Source: M30B66 sp040882555
GTDB taxonomy: Bacteria > Bacteroidota > Bacteroidia > M30B66
Assembly: GCA_040882555.1 (NCBI GenBank)
Contig: JBBEBC010000085.1
Span: 1-24,970, forward strand
Length of the DNA: 24,970 bases
Reading direction: 5' to 3'
In this document: positions 17,882-24,970 of the stretch, in pieces
Layout: the number at the start of each line of letters is the position of its first letter
Numbering within the stretch: position 1 is the first letter of the stretch
Program-made: the position numbers and the translations under genes
Notes under the pieces: generated by a model
What the model was told of the DNA's origin: nothing
Databases searched by the model: none
The model's input: the letters and a program-made list of their open reading frames with translations, nothing else

Positions 17882-17933
17882 GATATTGAACGTTAATACA
17901 TTGCATTTAAGTCACTCATAAAGCTAGCATATT

Positions 17934-18310
17934 ATGAGCATTGAAGACAATAAAAACAAAGCCATAGAATTTTATAGAATGGCTTATTTAGGAAAGCCTA
18001 AAGAAGCCATTGAGAAATATGTGGGTAAGCAATATATTCAGCATAACCCCGAGGTAGCTAATGGTACCGATGGCTTCATTGCTTACTTCGAAAGAATGCA
18101 GAAAGAGTATCCTCAGAAATCAATTGAGTTTGTTCGCTGCATCGCCGAGGCGATTTGGTTGCTTTGCATACCCATCAAACTTGGCCCGGTGATGAGCACT
18201 ATGTTACCATGGATTTCTTTCGTTTTGATGATCAAGGCAAAATCTGTGAGCAATGGGACTCTATTCAAAAGATTCCCGAACACTCTGCCAACCCCAATAC
18301 GATGTATTGA
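17934..18310 (+). pseudogene. SnoaL/NTF2-like protein, frameshifted
   Basis: A gene of the SnoaL-like (NTF2-fold) group interrupted by a one-base loss near 18149. The first frame gives MSIEDNKNKAIEFYRMAY through QKSIEFVRCIAE and then reads nonsense to 18317. The frame one base back continues with GDLVALHTHQTWPGDEHYV, TMDFFRFDDQGKICEQWDS and ends IPEHSANPNTMY at a TGA (18308-18310), which is exactly how this family ends. Restoring one G (GAGGC read as GAGGGC) gives an intact 125-residue protein. Everything else is well preserved, so this is either a very recent mutation or a sequence error. Family members are mostly uncharacterised small hydrolases or isomerases. Confidence 0.8.
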
Positions 18311-18365
18311 TTTTTAGGAGCTTATTTAGTGCGAAACTTCGAATATATTTTCTTCTATTCTGAGC

Positions 18366-18432
18366 TGTGTTTCCTTAAAAATGAGATAATCACAGTTGGA
18401 TATATTGATCTTGAAATTTTAAAGGAAACACA
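18366..18432. repeat. 17-bp inverted repeat, 33-base spacer
   Basis: The left arm TGTGTTTCCTTAAAAAT (18366-18382) and right arm ATTTTAAAGGAAACACA (18416-18432) are reverse complements with one mismatch. As RNA this would be a long hairpin. It lies 55 bases after the frameshifted SnoaL gene and lacks a U-tract, so a simple terminator is not evident. Confidence 0.7.
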
Positions 18433-18528
18433 ATAATATTAAAGAGAGTTTTGAGTGGGAGTTTAATTCCAATATGACACAAACTAGTCAACTTACTCTT
18501 TCAACAAATATGAGAATCAATTAATTCA

Positions 18529-18563
18529 GCAAATTCTCAAAGGTATAACATGTGAGAATTTGC
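18529..18563. repeat. Perfect 11-bp hairpin with a competing third arm
   Basis: GCAAATTCTCA (18529-18539) and TGAGAATTTGC (18553-18563) pair perfectly around a 13-base loop. A further TGAGAAT at 18511-18517 could pair with the same left arm, allowing two exclusive folds. Confidence 0.65.
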
Positions 18564-18666
18564 ATGTTCAATTTCATTAGTATCAATGATTGACAAGTGA
18601 ATGTAAAGCCAGCATATTTGACTCTTATAAACAACTTATTAGTTAGAGATATTAATCTTAGCTTAT

Positions 18667-18690
18667 AAAGAGCCGCTTTTGCGGCTCTTT
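18667..18690 (-). terminator. Rho-independent terminator of ilvE, probably bidirectional
   Basis: AAAGAGCCGC (18667-18676), a TTTT loop and GCGGCTCTTT (18681-18690) form a perfect 10-bp GC-rich stem six bases beyond the ilvE stop. A T-run follows on the plus side and T-rich sequence on the minus side, so it could stop transcription from both directions. Confidence 0.85.
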
Positions 18691-18695
18691 TCATT

Positions 18696-19751
18696 TTAAT
18701 TTAACTTCTGTATCCATCCAAATCGATCTTCGATTCGTCCCATTTTAACATCTGTGAGATACTTTAAAGCTCGAGTGCAGAATGAATCTGGACCTGGATC
18801 AGGGACATTGAAATCTTCACCATCATTGCCAATTACAGCAATAGTAGCAATGTTTGCTGCAGTACCAGTGCCAAAAGCTTCTTCAAGCTTTCCTTCTTTA
18901 AAGGCGGTAATGATTTCTGATACAGATACATCGCGCTCCTGAACATGCATGCCCCAAAATTTAGCTAATTCTATAACCGAATCGCGAGTTATACCAGCGA
19001 GTTTAGATGGGCCAAGTGATGGAGTAATTAATACCCCGTCTATAACGAACATCAGATTCATCGTACCAGACTCTTCTACCTTGGTATTGGTTGCTGCATC
19101 AGTCCAAATTACCTGATCATAGCCTTTTTCTTTAGCAAGCTGCGTTGGATAAAGTGCACCAGCATAATTTCCAGCTGCCTTAGCAAAACCAGTCCCACTG
19201 CGACTTGCTCTTGAGTATGTTTTCTCTATTAAAACCTTTAGCTTATTTGTGTAATATGCTCCAGTTGGGGAGGTTAAAATGATGAACTTGTATGATTCAG
19301 AAGGTTTCACACCAATTACCGGATCTGTTGCAAAATATACCGGTCTAACGTATAAAGAATTGCCATCCCCACCAGGAACCCAATCTGCATCCAGTTCGAT
19401 TAACTGTTTTAAGCCCTCCATAAATATTTCCGCCGACAAAGGAGGCATAGCAATACGAATAGCCGATTGCTGCATGCGTTTAAGATTTTCCTCAGGTCTG
19501 AAAAGCAATAATTCATTCGTATCACTTCTATAAACTTTCATGCCTTCAAAAATTGCCTGCCCGTAATGAAATACCGCTGCCGCGGGACTTATTGAAATTG
19601 GAGCATAAGGTTCAATCCTAGGATTTATCCATGTTTTTCCATCAAAATCAGCCACAAACATGTGATCTGAAAATATCTTCCCAAAGGGAAGGTTATTCTT
19701 ATCTATTGATGGAAGTCTCGACTGCTCAACCTTGGTAACCTGAATATTCAT
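18696..19751 (-). CDS. ilvE: Branched-chain amino acid aminotransferase
   Basis: A 351-residue PLP enzyme of fold type IV that moves the amino group between glutamate and leucine, isoleucine or valine. K191 in SGTGFAKAAGNYAGAL is the PLP lysine, and E226/E227 in TNTKVEESGTMNLMFV lies in the conserved cofactor-contacting block. GQAIFEGMKVYR near residue 64 and GITRDSVIELA are also typical. Length and the SGTGFAK form fit the group II BCAT subfamily (the type that resembles eukaryotic enzymes). It is a single gene: a terminator follows at once, and the upstream neighbour is divergent. A loose box, TAGTTTTA on the minus strand (19771-19778), lies 19 bases before the ATG. Confidence 0.95.
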   Translation of the reverse strand: MNIQVTKVEQSRLPSIDKNNLPFGKIFSDHMFVADFDGKTWINPRIEPYAPISISPAAAVFHYGQAIFEGMKVYRSDTNELLLFRPEENLKRMQQSAIRIAMPPLSAEIFMEGLKQLIELDADWVPGGDGNSLYVRPVYFATDPVIGVKPSESYKFIILTSPTGAYYTNKLKVLIEKTYSRASRSGTGFAKAAGNYAGALYPTQLAKEKGYDQVIWTDAATNTKVEESGTMNLMFVIDGVLITPSLGPSKLAGITRDSVIELAKFWGMHVQERDVSVSEIITAFKEGKLEEAFGTGTAANIATIAVIGNDGEDFNVPDPGPDSFCTRALKYLTDVKMGRIEDRFGWIQKLN

Positions 19752-19866
19752 ACTTCTTAAATTTCTGTTGTAAAACTAAGGGTTTATGTTAAACCATTAT
19801 CTTCTCATCTATCATGTACAATAAGTATATCAAATACCTGTTTCTTATGTCTTGATTTGCATTGGG

Positions 19867-21465
19867 ATGCATTTTCCAAAGCAGTACATTTGCCCCGTGA
19901 TAAGATCAGGAATACTATATCTTTTGTTGATTATGAGCCTGCTTATGCTAAATTCTAAGCTAAGCTTTTCTCAAACTAGCAGAAAGATTAATGTTAGATC
20001 AGCAAATTCACTTGAATTTGACAGCCGAGTTGATGCACAACGTCTTGTTGGGAATGTTGTTTTTGAACATGAAGGCACTCTACTTTATTGCGATAGCGCT
20101 TATTTATTTCCTGATAATCGAATGGATGCTTATTCAAATGTTCGAATTTTAAGCGATAGTGTTACAGCTACTGGCGATGAACTAGAATATGATGGAAATA
20201 CAAGAATTGGTATTTTAAAAGGGAACGTGGTGATGACAGACCCGAATTCTCGGCTTACCAGTGATTTTCTAAATTATAATCTTGCCCAGAAAACAGCTTC
20301 TTATACTACTGGAGGGAAAATCACTAGTAAGGACAATGAATTAGTCAGCAAATTTGGTCAATACAATTCGGCAAATCGAATGTTTTACTTCAGAAAGGAT
20401 GTAAAACTCACCAATCCGCAATATGTAACAGAGTCTGACACGCTGCATTACTCAACACTTTCAGAAATCGCCTATTTCTTTGGCCCTACCACCATCACTT
20501 CGAAAACAAATAAAATTTATTGCGAAAATGGTTTCTACAATACGAAATCTGACTATTCAGAATTCGGCAAAAATGCTCGATTTGAAAGTCGGGGACAGGT
20601 CATTGAAGCTGATACGTTAAGGTACGACCGAAAAATGGGAGTAGGTATTGGAAGAAAAAATGTAGAGATAACTGACAGTTCCGAGAAGGTTGTCCTCCGA
20701 GGCGAAGCTGCAAATTACTCCGAGTTTTCGGGTGAAATGATTATTACAGGTATGGCTGAAATGGAAAGAGAATTTGGCAAAGATACCTTGTTCCTCCATG
20801 CAGATACGCTCATGTCGGTTCTTGATACGTTGATAGATAAACGGACACTTTTTGCATATTATCATGCTCAGTTTTACAAATCTGACTTTCAAGGTCGTTG
20901 CGATTCTTTGGTTTTTTCTGAGAGTGATAGTTTGATGAAGTTATTTCGTAGTCCCGTTATTTGGAATGATGAAAATCAGCTTACAGCTGATTCCATTAGG
21001 ATCCAGCTTGCAAATGATGAGCTTGAAATGATGTATCTGATAAAATCAGGTTTCATTGTTTCTCAGGTCGATTCAGTTGATTATGATCAGATAAGAGGAA
21101 AGAATATTACAGGATATTTTGATGACAATGAACTAAAAAGAGTTTTAGTGGAAGGTAATGGTGAAAGTATTTATTATGCCGAAGACGATGGAGGTGAATA
21201 CATTGGGATAAATAAAGCTATTTGTAGTAGAATGATGATATACCTCGATAGCAGTAAAATAGAGGATATTGTTTTTTACGTAAAGCCAGAAGCAACCTTA
21301 TTTACCCTAGAGGAACTGATTGGAGAGGATAGGAAATTACGAGGATTAAGGTGGCTTGGTGAAATTAGACCAGAATCGAGGATGGATATTTTTACTTGGA
21401 AAAGTATCGCTCCAATGGCTGCAGAAAACCGAAGAAAAGTAATGAAGGCTGAAGTTGAGCAATAA
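19867..21465 (+). CDS. OstA/LptA-like LPS-transport protein
   Basis: A 532-residue exported protein from the OstA-like family of Bacteroidota, thought to form part of the periplasmic bridge carrying lipopolysaccharide outward. I start at ATG 19867 (MHFPKQYICPV); the TTG at 19852 would add five residues. A signal/anchor segment ILYLLLIMSLLMLNSKLSFSQ ends near residue 36. The rest is a run of short beta-strand repeats typical of OstA folds: VVFEHEGTLLYCDSAYLFPDNRMDAYSNV, GDELEYDGNTRIGILKGNVVMTD, and several DSLxY/ADTLRY segments. It is longer than LptA of E. coli, as usual in this phylum. It is divergent from ilvE and stands 85 bases before the DPP III gene. Confidence 0.82.
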   Translation: MHFPKQYICPVIRSGILYLLLIMSLLMLNSKLSFSQTSRKINVRSANSLEFDSRVDAQRLVGNVVFEHEGTLLYCDSAYLFPDNRMDAYSNVRILSDSVTATGDELEYDGNTRIGILKGNVVMTDPNSRLTSDFLNYNLAQKTASYTTGGKITSKDNELVSKFGQYNSANRMFYFRKDVKLTNPQYVTESDTLHYSTLSEIAYFFGPTTITSKTNKIYCENGFYNTKSDYSEFGKNARFESRGQVIEADTLRYDRKMGVGIGRKNVEITDSSEKVVLRGEAANYSEFSGEMIITGMAEMEREFGKDTLFLHADTLMSVLDTLIDKRTLFAYYHAQFYKSDFQGRCDSLVFSESDSLMKLFRSPVIWNDENQLTADSIRIQLANDELEMMYLIKSGFIVSQVDSVDYDQIRGKNITGYFDDNELKRVLVEGNGESIYYAEDDGGEYIGINKAICSRMMIYLDSSKIEDIVFYVKPEATLFTLEELIGEDRKLRGLRWLGEIRPESRMDIFTWKSIAPMAAENRRKVMKAEVEQ

Positions 21466-21550
21466 GCTGAAAGCAATTATCGAAAGTTGTTGTTATTGTT
21501 AACCAACTTTGCGCAAATCGGTTACTTTTACAGCTGAAAATCAAAAAACT

Positions 21551-23632
21551 ATGATAAATAGAATACTCTTATGCTTTAGCATATGCCTGACCTTTGCCCT
21601 TTTTACAGGGAATTTGAAGGCGCAAAAAAATACTCCTAGCATCCAAAAAGCTGGAAAGACCCTGGATGAGCCTTTTAAAATAGTTGCAGATGAATTTGCT
21701 GATATCCAGGTCCTTAGATATAGAGTTCCAGGGTTTGATGAATTATCAATCAAGCAAAAAGAACTTGCTTATTACTTGTATGAGGCAGCTCTATCAGGTA
21801 GGGATATTATCTGGGATCAGAAATATAAGCACAACCTGAAAATTAGAAGAACACTTGAAGCAATTTGGAAAAACTACAAGGGTGATCGCTCTGGAAATGA
21901 TTTTAAGGAATTTGAAATATATACCAAACGTGTATGGTTTGCCAACGGAATTCATCATCATTACGCAAGTGATAAGATAATGCCGGGCTTCAGTTTCGAG
22001 GCATTCTCGAAGATGGTTGAGTCTACACCTGCAAGTAAATTACCGCTTTCGGAGGGCGAAACAGCAAATCAGCTTTTGGCAATTCTCAAGCCAATTATGT
22101 TTGATGCAAATGTGGATGCAAAAACAGTGAATCTTGAAGCAGGAATAGATGTTATCAAAGGTTCTGCAAATAATTTCTACGAAGGTGTTACTCAAAAGGA
22201 AGTTGAATCTTTTTATGATAATATGAGAGATAACAAAGATGAGGCCCCGGTTTCTTATGGATTAAACTCAAAGCTTATTAAGAAAGATGGGAAGATATTT
22301 GAGCAAACTTGGAAAGTAGGAGGTATGTACAGCGAAGCCATCGAGAAAATTGTTTATTGGCTAGAAAAGGCTGAAACAGTAGCGGAGAATGATCAACAAA
22401 AAAAGGCACTTCAATTATTGGTAGAGTACTACAAAACTGGAGATTTAAAGAAATTTGATGAATACAATATCGCCTGGGTGGCGGATGTCAACTCAACGTT
22501 GGATGTGGTGAACGGATTTATTGAAGTTTATCAGGATGCATTAGGCAAAAAGGGGAGTTTTGAATCGGTTGTTTCTATTAAAGATTTTGAAGCAACGAAG
22601 AAAATTGAAACGATTGCAGCTAATGCACAATGGTTTGAAGACAATGCACCTTTAATGCCTGAGCATAAGAAAGCTACAGTAACAGGAATTATCGGTAAAT
22701 CAATTAATGTAATTGTTGAAAGTGGCGATGCTGCTCCGTCTACACCAATTGGAATTAACCTTCCAAATAGTAATTGGATTAGACAACAGTATGGGTCAAA
22801 GTCGGTTGCTTTAGGAAATATCGTTGGAACCTACAACGAAGCTTCAGGAAAAAGTCCTGTTGCAGATGAGTTTAGCTTAAATGATAAAACCAAGATGAGA
22901 AGTGCCAAATATGGCAATCTTTCATCCGAACTTCATACCGATATGCATGAGGTTATTGGTCATGCTAGCGGCAAGCTAGAGCCTGGAGTTGCTACACCAG
23001 ATGTGACCTTGAAGAACTATCAAAATGCTTTAGAAGAAGCCCGAGCCGACCTTGTTGCACTGTACTATATAGTTGATCAGAAATTGGTTGATATAGGAGT
23101 AATGCCAAGCATTGAAGTTGGTTATGCCGAATATGATTCTTATCTATTAAATGGACTAATGCTTCAGCTTAATAGAATTGACCTTGGTAAAACCATTGAA
23201 GAAGCTCATATGAGAAATCGTCAGCTTATTTCTAAATGGGTATTTGAAAAAGGAAAAGCAGATAATGTGGTGGAAATGATTAAAAGAGATGGGAAAACAT
23301 ATGTACAGATTAATGATTACGATAAACTAAGAGTTCTTTTTGGTGATTTGCTAAGAGAAATTCAGAGAGTTAAATCTCAGGGCGACTTTGCTGCAGGTCA
23401 GGCTCTTATAGAAAATTACGGTGTTAAAGTAGATCCTGTAATTCACAAAGAGGTAAAGGAGCGCTATGCAAAACTTAATGTTGCTGGCTATAAAGGTTTT
23501 ATTCAACCTAGGTTAACTCCTGTAGTTGAAGGAGGTAAATTTGTAGATGTGAAAATTGAATTTCCAGAATCTTTCTCATCTCAAATGCTGGAATATTCTG
23601 AACGATATTCTTTCCTTCCTAATGAGAATTAA
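21551..23632 (+). CDS. Dipeptidyl-peptidase III-like metallopeptidase (M49), exported
   Basis: A zinc peptidase that in its family releases dipeptides from the amino end of short peptides. I start at ATG 21551 (693 residues), because MINRILLCFSICLTFALFTGNLKAQ is a clear signal peptide; the in-frame start at 21509 adds 14 residues before it. Zinc ligands are visible: H466 and H471 in the M49-specific HExxGH motif HEVIGHASGKL, with E467 catalytic, and E496 in LEEARADLVALYY. Length fits bacterial DPP III. The known human enzyme is cytosolic, so an export signal implies a periplasmic peptide-degrading role here. A perfect hairpin terminator follows. A loose box TACTTTTA at 21523-21530 lies upstream. 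Confidence 0.92.
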   Translation: MINRILLCFSICLTFALFTGNLKAQKNTPSIQKAGKTLDEPFKIVADEFADIQVLRYRVPGFDELSIKQKELAYYLYEAALSGRDIIWDQKYKHNLKIRRTLEAIWKNYKGDRSGNDFKEFEIYTKRVWFANGIHHHYASDKIMPGFSFEAFSKMVESTPASKLPLSEGETANQLLAILKPIMFDANVDAKTVNLEAGIDVIKGSANNFYEGVTQKEVESFYDNMRDNKDEAPVSYGLNSKLIKKDGKIFEQTWKVGGMYSEAIEKIVYWLEKAETVAENDQQKKALQLLVEYYKTGDLKKFDEYNIAWVADVNSTLDVVNGFIEVYQDALGKKGSFESVVSIKDFEATKKIETIAANAQWFEDNAPLMPEHKKATVTGIIGKSINVIVESGDAAPSTPIGINLPNSNWIRQQYGSKSVALGNIVGTYNEASGKSPVADEFSLNDKTKMRSAKYGNLSSELHTDMHEVIGHASGKLEPGVATPDVTLKNYQNALEEARADLVALYYIVDQKLVDIGVMPSIEVGYAEYDSYLLNGLMLQLNRIDLGKTIEEAHMRNRQLISKWVFEKGKADNVVEMIKRDGKTYVQINDYDKLRVLFGDLLREIQRVKSQGDFAAGQALIENYGVKVDPVIHKEVKERYAKLNVAGYKGFIQPRLTPVVEGGKFVDVKIEFPESFSSQMLEYSERYSFLPNEN

Positions 23633-23670
23633 TTATTGCTTAAGCTGAATTTTCAACAACCATAATAAAT

Positions 23671-23705
23671 AAGAAGCCTAAAATCTTTATGATTTTAGGC
23701 TTCTT
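23671..23705 (+). terminator. Rho-independent terminator after the DPP III gene
   Basis: AAGAAGCCTAAAATC (23671-23685), loop TTTAT and GATTTTAGGCTTCTT (23691-23705) give a perfect 15-bp stem, 39 bases past the stop. T-rich sequence follows on the plus strand, and also on the minus strand, so it may also act on the opposite gene. Confidence 0.85.
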
Positions 23706-23714
23706 TAATAAATC

Positions 23715-23743
23715 CTCAACCCTTGCAAAAATAAAAGGTTGAG
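23715..23743 (-). terminator. Second hairpin, likely terminator of the methyltransferase genes
   Basis: CTCAACC (23715-23721) pairs with GGTTGAG (23737-23743); with one bulged base two more pairs can form. It lies 16 bases past the stop of the minus-strand gene. No long U-tract follows directly, so it may work with the neighbouring stronger hairpin. Confidence 0.5.
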
Positions 23744-23758
23744 AGAAAAACTATGTCC

Positions 23759-24498
23759 TTATAACTTCTGAATATAGTATTTTACGTAATTGTCTCGTTC
23801 TATTCGAATTACAGATTCTTCTTTGCCCTCAAAATACAAGTCAATTGCTTCTGTTGCATCAGTATAAATAGGGTCGAGGTATTCATCAAACAGAATCACA
23901 CCTCCCACGTTTAAACGTGGATAGAAAAATTCAAGACAAGTAACATAAGAAGATGCCAAATCACAATCAAGATGTACGAAACTATAATTATGGCTATTGA
24001 ATTTCGAAAGTGATTTATCGAAGTAACCCTTCACTAGGCTTAAGCGATTTATATTTGTGTGTGTTAGCTTAATCTTCTGTTGGATAAGAGAAACTGAGGT
24101 TTGTTGAAACATTTCTGTTTCTAAGTCGATATGACCAGTGTCATCTTTTTCGCTTTCAACCTTAGCAGCATTTCAAAGCCTTCAAAAGAATCGAAGCCAT
24201 AAATATCTCGGTAATCATTTGACTTATCCATCATATATGTCACGGGAATAAGGGTTGCCCCCTGGAAAACTCCGCATTCGGCGACATCTCCTTTAAGGTG
24301 ATTTGTCTTCAGTACTAAAAACATCACAATATTAATATTGGCGCTGCAACCTGTTGTTGGCTTTATAAAACTTTTAACTTTTTCTGGAAGTTTTATGTTG
24401 TAGACTCTGCCTAGCCAATAATTCCAATTCTCGAGAGGAATTGAAGTAGCAATTGGCCTCAGTAATGAAGTCAACACATTTTTTATGATTTTTCTCAT
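23759..24498 (-). pseudogene. TylF-family methyltransferase, frameshifted
   Basis: A TylF/MycF-type class I methyltransferase split by one lost base near 24171-24175. The first frame runs from ATG 24498 through KGDVAECGVFQGATLIPVTY and DIYGFDSFEGFE, then goes out of frame. The frame one base back resumes with AAKVESEKDDTGHIDLETEM and continues to the stop at 23759, including FVHLDCDLASSY and GGVILFDEYLDP, the metal-binding aspartates of this family. Adding one A (GAAATGCTG to GAAAATGCTG) gives a complete 246-residue enzyme with no other damage. Family members methylate sugar hydroxyls in natural products and surface glycans. Its start overlaps the upstream methyltransferase stop by four bases (ATGA), so the pair is one operon. 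Confidence 0.8.
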
Positions 24499-24970
24499 GT
24501 TGAATCATTTTTTCGGAAAAGACCTTTAAGAGCATCTCCTTTACCACTGAGGGTTAATAAACTATTTATTGATGTTTTAGCTGCACCTAAAAAATAGTTT
24601 TTTTCAAAAGATGTTCTTAATTTTTCATCCTTAGTTACAGGAGAAACAAATTCAGTTCCTTCTCCAATTGCTTCTGATACTGATGGTGATTTACTCGTTA
24701 TAAAACGCGTTAAGCTTATTCCGGTAGCCTTTATATAATCTTTAGTAAAACCATGCTTAGTCATCAACTTTTCTAAGGTCGACGGAGTGTAATAAGATAA
24801 GTGTTCCGGCCATCCAATTACATTGTACTTACCTTTTAAATAGTACCTCAGTAACGAATTAAAATTTGGGGTGGTAACATATACAAATCCACCTTTTCGT
24901 AATAACTTGTTAAAGTTACTAATCTCCTGATTAGGAGTATTAATATGTTCAATTACTTCAAAAGAGGTAA
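24495..24970 (-). CDS. Class I SAM-dependent methyltransferase, 5' end outside the window
   Basis: The carboxy-terminal part of a methyltransferase that enters from the right edge. Reading the minus strand from 24968 gives TSFEVIEHINTPNQEISNF, then NKLLRKGGFVYVTTPN and WPEHLSYYTPSTLEKLM, which are the EVIEHI post-motif, the GGxxxxTTPN strand and the HLSYYTPSTL loop of UbiG/Methyltransf_23 enzymes. The SAM-binding motif I lies beyond the window, so the true start is unknown. About 157 residues are visible, the last 50 or so poorly conserved. It overlaps the TylF-type gene by four bases. Substrate cannot be named; with its neighbour it suggests a glycan or secondary-metabolite modification cluster. 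Confidence 0.8.
   Translation of the reverse strand, partial: TSFEVIEHINTPNQEISNFNKLLRKGGFVYVTTPNFNSLLRYYLKGKYNVIGWPEHLSYYTPSTLEKLMTKHGFTKDYIKATGISLTRFITSKSPSVSEAIGEGTEFVSPVTKDEKLRTSFEKNYFLGAAKTSINSLLTLSGKGDALKGLFRKNDST

Larger units (their letters stand above)
18311..18666. other. Non-coding stretch with inverted repeats
   Basis: This 356-base gap holds no supportable gene; the longest ATG-started reading frame noted is a 16-codon one at 18474. It is very AT-rich. Two inverted repeats (18366-18432 and 18529-18563) and a promoter-like pair (18590-18620) are described separately. I see no trace of a transposase or tRNA. Confidence 0.6.

Noticed and set aside
18140..18160. Programmed ribosomal frameshift in the SnoaL-like gene
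   Set aside because: No slippery heptamer is present at the junction, and this family is normally encoded in one frame.
18474..18524. 16-codon plus-strand frame in the non-coding stretch
   Set aside because: Too short, with no promoter box or conserved feature to support it.
21509..21550. Upstream start for the DPP III gene
   Set aside because: It would put 14 polar residues before a clean signal peptide that begins at ATG 21551.
24165..24180. Programmed ribosomal frameshift in the TylF-type gene
   Set aside because: The sequence at the break is not a recognised slippery site and no stimulatory structure is evident.

Overview
The window is AT-rich chromosomal DNA from a member of the Bacteroidota. 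The evidence is a type IX secretion (T9SS) C-terminal sorting domain, a Bacteroidota OstA-like LPS-transport protein, a TPR/PD40/OmpA envelope protein, promoter boxes of the form TAnnTTTG instead of sigma70 -10 boxes, and little Shine-Dalgarno signal. Family or genus cannot be fixed from the sequence. Most of it is dense housekeeping and envelope DNA. I see no tRNA, rRNA, CRISPR array, insertion sequence or prophage gene.

Left part (1-8.7 kb): a secreted T9SS cargo protein with a PKD domain; a cytoplasmic seven-repeat WD40 protein; then, on the minus strand, a likely three-gene operon read as aroC (chorismate synthase), a large AsmA-like membrane protein, and a TPR/propeller/OmpA protein resembling PorE in domain order.

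Middle (8.7-18.3 kb): dacB (PBP4-type peptidase) is divergent from aroC. Next come sixA and ppk1, which overlap, then a bifunctional RelA/SpoT enzyme. A tightly overlapping set follows: fur-family regulator, STAS protein, purA and a small leucine-rich-repeat protein. The block joins polyphosphate synthesis, (p)ppGpp metabolism and a purine enzyme that (p)ppGpp is known to inhibit in other bacteria. It ends with a SnoaL-like gene broken by one frameshift.

Right part (18.3-25 kb): a 356-base non-coding stretch with two strong inverted repeats; ilvE on the minus strand with a clear terminator; an OstA/LptA-like gene; and a DPP III (M49) metallopeptidase carrying a signal peptide. A perfect 15-bp hairpin then separates it from two overlapping minus-strand methyltransferase genes, one frameshifted TylF-type and one cut by the window edge, probably the start of a surface-glycan or natural-product modification cluster.

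I did not find a convincing new defence or mobile system. The best leads are the apparently leaderless promoters of aroC and the WD40 gene, the four-gene overlapping fur-STAS-purA-LRR unit, the structured non-coding region before ilvE, and two single-base frameshifts that may be sequencing errors or recent mutations.
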